This document shows positions 59,549 to 64,000 of a DNA stretch of 64,000 nucleotides, one piece after another; within the stretch, counting starts at the first letter, position 1; each line of letters begins with the position of its first letter. Origin of the DNA: Spirochaetaceae bacterium (GTDB lineage: Bacteria; Spirochaetota; Spirochaetia; Treponematales; Treponemataceae); NCBI GenBank assembly GCA_017618015.1, contig JAFZVC010000115.1:1-64000 (forward strand). Reading direction: 5' to 3'. Below the pieces are notes generated by a model. That model was given only the letters and a program-made list of their open reading frames with translations. It had not been told where the DNA came from and did no database searches. The translations under genes were made by a program, and so were the position numbers.

Positions 59549-61012
59549 TTACTCGGCGTTAGTCATATCGCTTCCGTAAAGCATGCAGCTGCCTTTGTCT
59601 TTGTTCTTCTTCTTTGCAACTCCAAGTGCTTTGCTCGCGTTCTTTATAAGCGCATCGGCAGTCGTTCCGTCTTGCGGGAAAATCGCGATACCTATGCTCG
59701 CGTAGATGGTGCCTTCCATTTCCGTGAAATTGTAGAAATCGGCAATAGCCTTGTACAGCCGCTCCGCTTTTGACATGATGGTGTTTTCGTCACGCGCGTC
59801 GGTCATAAGCACGACGAACTCGTCCGCGCTCAGCCTTCCTGTGCAGTCTTTCTCGCGGAAACTCATCCGTAAAAGCTGCCCGATGTTTTTAAGCACGTCG
59901 TTTCCTTTTTCGTAGCCGTACTTGTCGTTTATCTTCTTGAAGTTGTTTATGTTTATCACGAAAACTGCATGAACTGAAGAACCGGTGTCAGCGCGGAAAA
60001 CCTCTTTCATCCGCTGTTCCATGCCCTTGCGGTTGTACAGTTCCAGGAAAACATCCTTTTCTTCTTTTTTTATCTGTACTGTTTTTTTGTTCTGCTCGTT
60101 ATGAGACCGTGTGGTGTAATAAATGATTATTCCAAGCAACATAAGAACAGCAATTGTCGATATACAAATTATCAGCGTGCTGTATTCTTCGACGACATCG
60201 GAAATGTTCGAAAATTTCACATAAGAGTTCATCCATTTGTCGGCGATGGCATCGAGCGTTCCGTCTTTTGCGAGTGCTATTATCGCGGCGTTAAGCTCGT
60301 CGTGAAGTTTTTTGTTTCCGGCTTTAACTGCGCTTGAAAGCGCAACGCTCAAAAGGGAAGAGCTTGCTTGTTTTATGGACGAGTCGATTCCAGCTGCCCG
60401 TAATCTTCCGACTGTATATCGGCAGAACGCAAAATCGCATGTGCCGTCCGCTACAGCCTGGAACATCTCTGTATATGACTGGAAGAAAACAAGATTGTTG
60501 CCCAGATCGTATGCCTCAAGATACGTTTGAGCCTGTCCGGCATCACGGATAATTGCTATTTTGCTTGAATAAAGCTGGCCGAAATTTTTAAGTTCTTTTT
60601 TGCCGAAGAAAACGAAAGAATCGTTGCCTATAGGAACGCAAAAATCTAATCCCGGATATTCCTCCGGTGAGTATTCCATACCCAGGATGATATCTGCGCC
60701 ACCTCCGTTCAGAGCCTCGGATGCCTTTGTCCAAGTCATAAGACATACGTCAATTTCTTTATGGAGCTTCTGAGAAACAGCTTTCATAAGGTCAATATCA
60801 AAACCGGCAATCTTTCCGTTACTGTCTATAAAAGAGAATGGTCTGTAGTCAAAATCGGCAACGGCTGTAAGCGTTTCCTTGTATTTTGGCGGGTCTTCAA
60901 CTGCGGTCGCATTAATTTGCGTGTACCAATCCAAATAGATGACAGCACCTATACCAGCAAAAATAAGCAAAAGAGAGATAAAATAGATTAAAAGTACTTT
61001 TTTCACCTTCAT
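59549..61012 (-). CDS. Solute-binding domain plus GGDEF protein (SADEF variant)
   Basis: 487 residues: membrane anchor (7-28), SBP_bac_3 domain (45-270; FDYRPFSFIDSNGKIAGFDI and KVADKWMN-type end), membrane helix (about 282-302), GGDEF domain. The substrate strand (VININNFKKINDKYGYEKGN) is intact but the signature is RLSADEF rather than GGDEF. It may still bind or weakly make c-di-GMP. TATAAT lies six bases before ATG with TTGCTT 17 bases above: probably leaderless. Confidence 0.88.
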   Translation of the reverse strand: MKVKKVLLIYFISLLLIFAGIGAVIYLDWYTQINATAVEDPPKYKETLTAVADFDYRPFSFIDSNGKIAGFDIDLMKAVSQKLHKEIDVCLMTWTKASEALNGGGADIILGMEYSPEEYPGLDFCVPIGNDSFVFFGKKELKNFGQLYSSKIAIIRDAGQAQTYLEAYDLGNNLVFFQSYTEMFQAVADGTCDFAFCRYTVGRLRAAGIDSSIKQASSSLLSVALSSAVKAGNKKLHDELNAAIIALAKDGTLDAIADKWMNSYVKFSNISDVVEEYSTLIICISTIAVLMLLGIIIYYTTRSHNEQNKKTVQIKKEEKDVFLELYNRKGMEQRMKEVFRADTGSSVHAVFVININNFKKINDKYGYEKGNDVLKNIGQLLRMSFREKDCTGRLSADEFVVLMTDARDENTIMSKAERLYKAIADFYNFTEMEGTIYASIGIAIFPQDGTTADALIKNASKALGVAKKKNKDKGSCMLYGSDMTNAE

Positions 61013-61018
61013 ACGAAG

Positions 61019-61047
61019 ATTATAGCTTGTGAATTGCGAAAAAGCAA
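61019..61047 (-). promoter_or_regulatory. Promoter of the solute-binding/GGDEF gene, apparently leaderless
   Basis: TTGCTT (plus 61042-61047), 17-base spacer, TATAAT (61019-61024); six bases to the ATG at 61012. Confidence 0.75.
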
Positions 61048-61048
61048 A

Positions 61049-61771
61049 TTATTCTAATTCCACGAGCGTCTTCAGGCTGCCGTCCCCGCCGAAAATGCCG
61101 ACAACATGTTTCCCTTCAACGGGTGCGTACTTTGCGATGATAGTTTCGCCTTCTTTGACAGCGCTCTTATAAGAGATTCGTATGCTCTTAAAGGCGCACT
61201 CAGCGTAAACCGGTTCCGGCAGCATGTCGAGCGCAAAATCAAGATAGCATAAGTTATGAAGGTGATTGTTAAAGTCAATGTCGCTCCGTCTGAGCTGTAT
61301 CGTTTTTTCAGCCGTCCAGCTTTCGGGCTCCGTGATTTTTGGCATTTTTCCGTCTTCGAAAATTTTTTTCTCATCAGGATGATATTTTTCCATTAGTTCG
61401 GGCTCGATTTTGACAGGTCTGCCGGTGTTCAGGTCGAGCCGTACCCATTTCGTAGAGGCTTTTACGACGTTTTTGCCTTTATCATCGTACATAAGGAAGT
61501 TACGTGTTGTGCCGAATATTATTTTTCCCGCTTCCGGCCACGTTTCTGTGCGGATGTTTTCTCTGTAAGCAGGATATTCAAGGATTTCAAGCCGCCAGTC
61601 GGTAAGAACCCAGCCGTGACCGTCGCGGCAGCCTTGAAGGATGCTGTCGCCCGCGCTTTCTGAATGACGGCTTCCGGCATTCTCAAGTATCTTAAGAATA
61701 GCTGTAGGGCTTAGTTTCCCGTTTCTGCTGTAATCTTCTAAAACTGGTGTGTATTTTGCCTCGAATATCAT
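61049..61771 (-). CDS. Acyl-ACP thioesterase
   Basis: 240 residues with a double hot-dog fold of the FatA/FatB-like bacterial family. DGHGWVLTDWRLEI is in the first half and SDIDFNNHLHNLCYLDFALD, with the catalytic Asn-His pair, in the second. Releases free fatty acid from acyl carrier protein. GGAGG precedes ATG by six bases. Confidence 0.88.
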   Translation of the reverse strand: MIFEAKYTPVLEDYSRNGKLSPTAILKILENAGSRHSESAGDSILQGCRDGHGWVLTDWRLEILEYPAYRENIRTETWPEAGKIIFGTTRNFLMYDDKGKNVVKASTKWVRLDLNTGRPVKIEPELMEKYHPDEKKIFEDGKMPKITEPESWTAEKTIQLRRSDIDFNNHLHNLCYLDFALDMLPEPVYAECAFKSIRISYKSAVKEGETIIAKYAPVEGKHVVGIFGGDGSLKTLVELE

Positions 61772-61924
61772 TTTTGCCTCCGTACAAGAGAATGATACAC
61801 ATTATTTCACTTTTTGTCATTATGACGGTGACATGTTGTAATAGTGTGCTACGGCGACGTGTTGTGATGTGAGTTTGGGCGCGAGTTGTGGTGCGCAACC
61901 CGCGCGAAGCGTGTTTTTTCAGCG
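61772..61924. other. Intergenic region
   Basis: Promoter of the thioesterase gene (about TTGTAATAG... region) and the end of galK. Nothing else recognised. Confidence 0.3.
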
Positions 61925-63217
61925 TTACTTTACTTCAACGGAACCGAGCGGTCTGATTTTCATGCTGTATACAGGGCTTTTCGTTCCAGCCGCTGGTGAC
62001 CAGCCGAGAGCTTTCTCCATATAAGCACGGTATTCGCTTTCGCATTCAGACGGGATAAAAGCCTGGATGACGCCTGCAAAACCGCCGCCGTGAATGCGGC
62101 AAGCCGCTTTTCCGGGAACGCGTGTCTTAATGAAATGCTCTGTCAGAGCGAGGCATACGGCGACTGGCTGCTCTTCTTCATGGTTCGGAACGCAAATGTT
62201 CTGAAGCCATTTCCAGGAAGAGTTTCCAGATTCCGTTATTATCTTTAAGAAAGTCGCAAAATCGTTGTTTTCAAGAGCTTTTGCCTGTTCTTCTACGCGG
62301 TCGTTCTCTTCAAAGAAGTGAAAGGCACGAAGAGCAGCGCGGTCGCCGCACTTTTCCCGGATTAACGGAAGTTTGGCGCATACGTCCTTAAAAGTAAGTC
62401 CGCGCAATGTTTTTTGTCCGAGCACGGCGGCGACGGACTTCATTTCGTTCGGAATGGACGAGTATTCGGCGGAAAGATCGGCGTGGCTTTTTCCTGTGTT
62501 CACAATCATCATTGTGTAGCCCTGCGCGGCAAAATCAAAGTTGAGTTTCTTTACCGCCGGGTTAACTGGATCGGCAAAGTCGATTGTCACCATGCCGCCG
62601 GTGGCGCACGCAGTCTGGTCGAGCAGTCCGGAGCCTTTGTCCCAGTATTTGTTTTCGGCGTACTGTCCTGCGGAAGCCAAGACGCTTACAGGAAGCTTTC
62701 CGTCGTTGTAAAGGTGGTTTATTATCGTTCCGATCATCATCTCGAACGAAGCGGATGAGCTTACGCCGGCGGCGGCTATTACGTCGCTCTGGAAGCATGC
62801 CTTGAATCCGCCTGTCTTAAGCCCCTTCTCTTTTAAAGCCTGAAGCATTCCGCGTATCAATGCAGCGGAGCCTGTTTCGCCCGCTTTCCGCGAAGTGTCA
62901 GTTATATCAATTGAAAAATCTTCGTTGTAGGTGATGTCGTGCACAGTTATCGTGCCGTCAGCCGGCTCAACGGCTCCTATGCAGTCAAGGTGAATGCTCG
63001 CTGCCAGAACCTTGCCCAAGTTGTGGTCGGTGTGATTTCCGCAGATTTCCGTCCGTCCCGGCGAGCTGAAAAGCCGTATTGAGCTGGAATCAGCGGGAGT
63101 TCCGTATCGTTTTGTATATTCGGCGAGCAGCTTTTCGTATCGCTCCGCCTGTTTTTTCGCTTCTTCAGCCGTTCCGTACAGCTTTAGAAGTATATCTTCT
63201 TTCCCTGTCAGTTTCAT
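61925..63217 (-). CDS. galK: Galactokinase
   Basis: 430 residues from ATG 63217, which has GGAG eight bases before it; the 72-residue upstream extension has no support and runs into the CYTH gene. GHMP-kinase signature SSPGRTEICGNHTDHNLGKV (galactose-binding), ATP loop AAAGVSSSASFE, and HGGGFAGVIQAF. Phosphorylates galactose for the Leloir pathway; no galT or galE is in the window. Confidence 0.94.
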   Translation of the reverse strand: MKLTGKEDILLKLYGTAEEAKKQAERYEKLLAEYTKRYGTPADSSSIRLFSSPGRTEICGNHTDHNLGKVLAASIHLDCIGAVEPADGTITVHDITYNEDFSIDITDTSRKAGETGSAALIRGMLQALKEKGLKTGGFKACFQSDVIAAAGVSSSASFEMMIGTIINHLYNDGKLPVSVLASAGQYAENKYWDKGSGLLDQTACATGGMVTIDFADPVNPAVKKLNFDFAAQGYTMMIVNTGKSHADLSAEYSSIPNEMKSVAAVLGQKTLRGLTFKDVCAKLPLIREKCGDRAALRAFHFFEENDRVEEQAKALENNDFATFLKIITESGNSSWKWLQNICVPNHEEEQPVAVCLALTEHFIKTRVPGKAACRIHGGGFAGVIQAFIPSECESEYRAYMEKALGWSPAAGTKSPVYSMKIRPLGSVEVK

Positions 63218-63329
63218 CGTTTTTCTCCATTGTATCGTATGCAAGAATCTGAACCCGGACGAAATCAGAATTGCCCGGAAAGTTCGCAAGAGCGGGCATC
63301 TCTGTATCTTTTCGCCTGTGCCGTGGGTT

Positions 63330-63941
63330 TCAATTCTCCGCGTTGTTATCGTTTTGTTTTTCTTCAAGCAATTCCCGATAATATTTGTTCTCAATGCGGT
63401 TTCTTGGAACTTTGCATCGGTCAAGTATATCAAGAATTCCCTTTTGCCGTGCTTGAACGGTTACCGGCTCATCGTTTTGAGCCAGCGTTTCTATTTCTAT
63501 AAAGTCTCCGAGCTTGTCAACTGTACAAATCTCTATGTGATAATCGTCTTTGTACCAGCCTTCTGCAATCTTGTGTTTGTTCAATGAAACTCGAAAACCA
63601 GCGTCCTCCAGAAATGTGCGGAAAGCTTCCGCCGCATCTTCTGAGGGCAGCTCAAATTCCTTCTCATCGTTCACTTCGTAAGTTTCACCGGAAGGAGATG
63701 TGTTTTTTGTGTGCCTTTTATATGTCACGATAAAAACAGTGGATGGCGTGCCGTTGTTTCCCATCGTTACTGTTTCTTTTCGTATTCTGATTGTAACACG
63801 CTGGCCGCTGCCGCCCTGTGGTTGCAACGACCAGTATGTGTCTATTTTGTCGTGGATGCCGTCGTATCTGGCTGTTTCGTTAAGAATCTTTGTTGCGCTT
63901 TGTCTGTCATCTAGCCATGCTTTCAATTCTATTTCATACAT
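63330..63941 (-). CDS. CYTH-domain protein (class IV adenylate cyclase / ThTPase-like)
   Basis: 203 residues from ATG 63941 (MYEIELKAWL). The ExExK motif at the start (EIELK), then TIRIRKE, YKRH, EKEFEL, KHKIAEGWYKDDYHIEI and GDFIEIET are strands of the triphosphate tunnel. Such enzymes hydrolyse tripolyphosphate or thiamine triphosphate, or make cAMP (CyaB); which one cannot be decided by eye. A longer frame from a TTG overlaps the preceding gene. Confidence 0.85.
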   Translation of the reverse strand: MYEIELKAWLDDRQSATKILNETARYDGIHDKIDTYWSLQPQGGSGQRVTIRIRKETVTMGNNGTPSTVFIVTYKRHTKNTSPSGETYEVNDEKEFELPSEDAAEAFRTFLEDAGFRVSLNKHKIAEGWYKDDYHIEICTVDKLGDFIEIETLAQNDEPVTVQARQKGILDILDRCKVPRNRIENKYYRELLEEKQNDNNAEN

Positions 63942-63942
63942 G

Positions 63943-64000
63943 TCAGTTTCCGGCGGCAATCTGCATTAATGCGGAAATTTGCTCTCGAATTCTGTAAGAA
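63943..64000 (-). CDS. C-terminal end of an upstream gene, product unknown
   Basis: An open frame enters from the window edge and ends with ...REQISALMQIAAGN and a TGA one base before the CYTH start. The tight spacing and helical, gene-like end suggest a real gene in the same operon. Too short to name. Confidence 0.45.
   Translation of the reverse strand, partial: SYRIREQISALMQIAAGN

Noticed and set aside
63218-63433. 72-residue N-terminal extension of galactokinase
   Set aside because: It runs over the end of the CYTH gene and does not resemble galactokinases; ATG 63217 has a good ribosome site.
1-64000. CRISPR array or cas genes
   Set aside because: No regularly spaced direct repeats of 25-40 bases and no cas-like proteins were seen.

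Overview
The window looks like a chromosomal stretch of a spirochaete, most likely a Treponema living on plant polysaccharide (gut or rumen type). The reasons are the mix of CheB/CheR, a FliL-domain protein, an LptC-LptA-LptB set, many proteins that join a periplasmic solute-binding domain to a (often degenerate) GGDEF domain, and GH5 and GH127 glycoside hydrolases. This is judged from gene content only; no 16S rRNA or other phylogenetic marker was analysed. About 60 protein genes, one tRNA, and several small-RNA or regulatory loci can be supported.

Layout. 1-8445: carbohydrate and stress genes. These are a GH5 lipoprotein frameshifted at a nine-G tract, an alpha/beta hydrolase behind a GH127 beta-L-arabinofuranosidase, an AraC-GGDEF fusion divergent from a flavodoxin-fold fusion protein, a PrsW-like protease, and a structured intergenic region that probably encodes a small RNA. 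8446-11157: iron alcohol dehydrogenase and guaB. 11497-16021: AT-rich accessory DNA with an HNH-endonuclease gene pair under a two-operator promoter, a hydrophobic 28-residue peptide with antisense RNA (type I toxin-antitoxin architecture), secreted proteins of unknown role and a DUF4258/YgiT pair. 16145-24158: mrp, an esterase with its TetR repressor, a TrmR-like methyltransferase convergent with a U32 'peptidase' (likely a nucleotide-hydroxylating pair), and ilvB. 24287-31325: a response regulator convergent with an operon of queD, two solute-binding/degenerate-GGDEF membrane proteins and a histidine kinase, then a FliL-domain gene. 31443-36648: ECF sigma/anti-sigma, an M23 peptidase with rlmE, a polyprenyl synthase, a TPR protein and RseC. 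36683-43523: cheB-cheR divergent from lptC-lptA-lptB, then rplM-rpsI, recX and a response regulator with an N-terminal MerR-type DNA-binding domain. 43614-46291: small XRE/membrane pair, TetR and hydrolase. 46384-56016: an apparent island with a tyrosine recombinase, a truncated SH3 gene and a type I restriction-modification operon (hsdM, a nuclease-fold-like gene, hsdS, DUF2442, DUF4160, hsdR), followed by tRNA-Asn. 56404-59531: an ArsR-controlled heavy-metal efflux cassette interrupted by a Phd antitoxin with a PIN remnant. 59549-64000: a solute-binding/GGDEF protein, acyl-ACP thioesterase, galactokinase, a CYTH protein and the tail of another gene.

The most interesting points are: (1) the type I toxin-antitoxin locus at 13829-14129, with a perfect anti-Shine-Dalgarno hairpin, 5'-3' complementary arms and a well-formed antisense promoter and terminator; (2) about ten genes whose -10 box lies only 6-8 nt before the start codon, implying leaderless mRNAs; (3) a poly-G tract in the signal peptide of the GH5 enzyme that could switch it on and off; (4) a repressed HNH operon and a nuclease-like gene inside the restriction operon as candidate defence components; (5) an unassigned small RNA at about 8125-8335.
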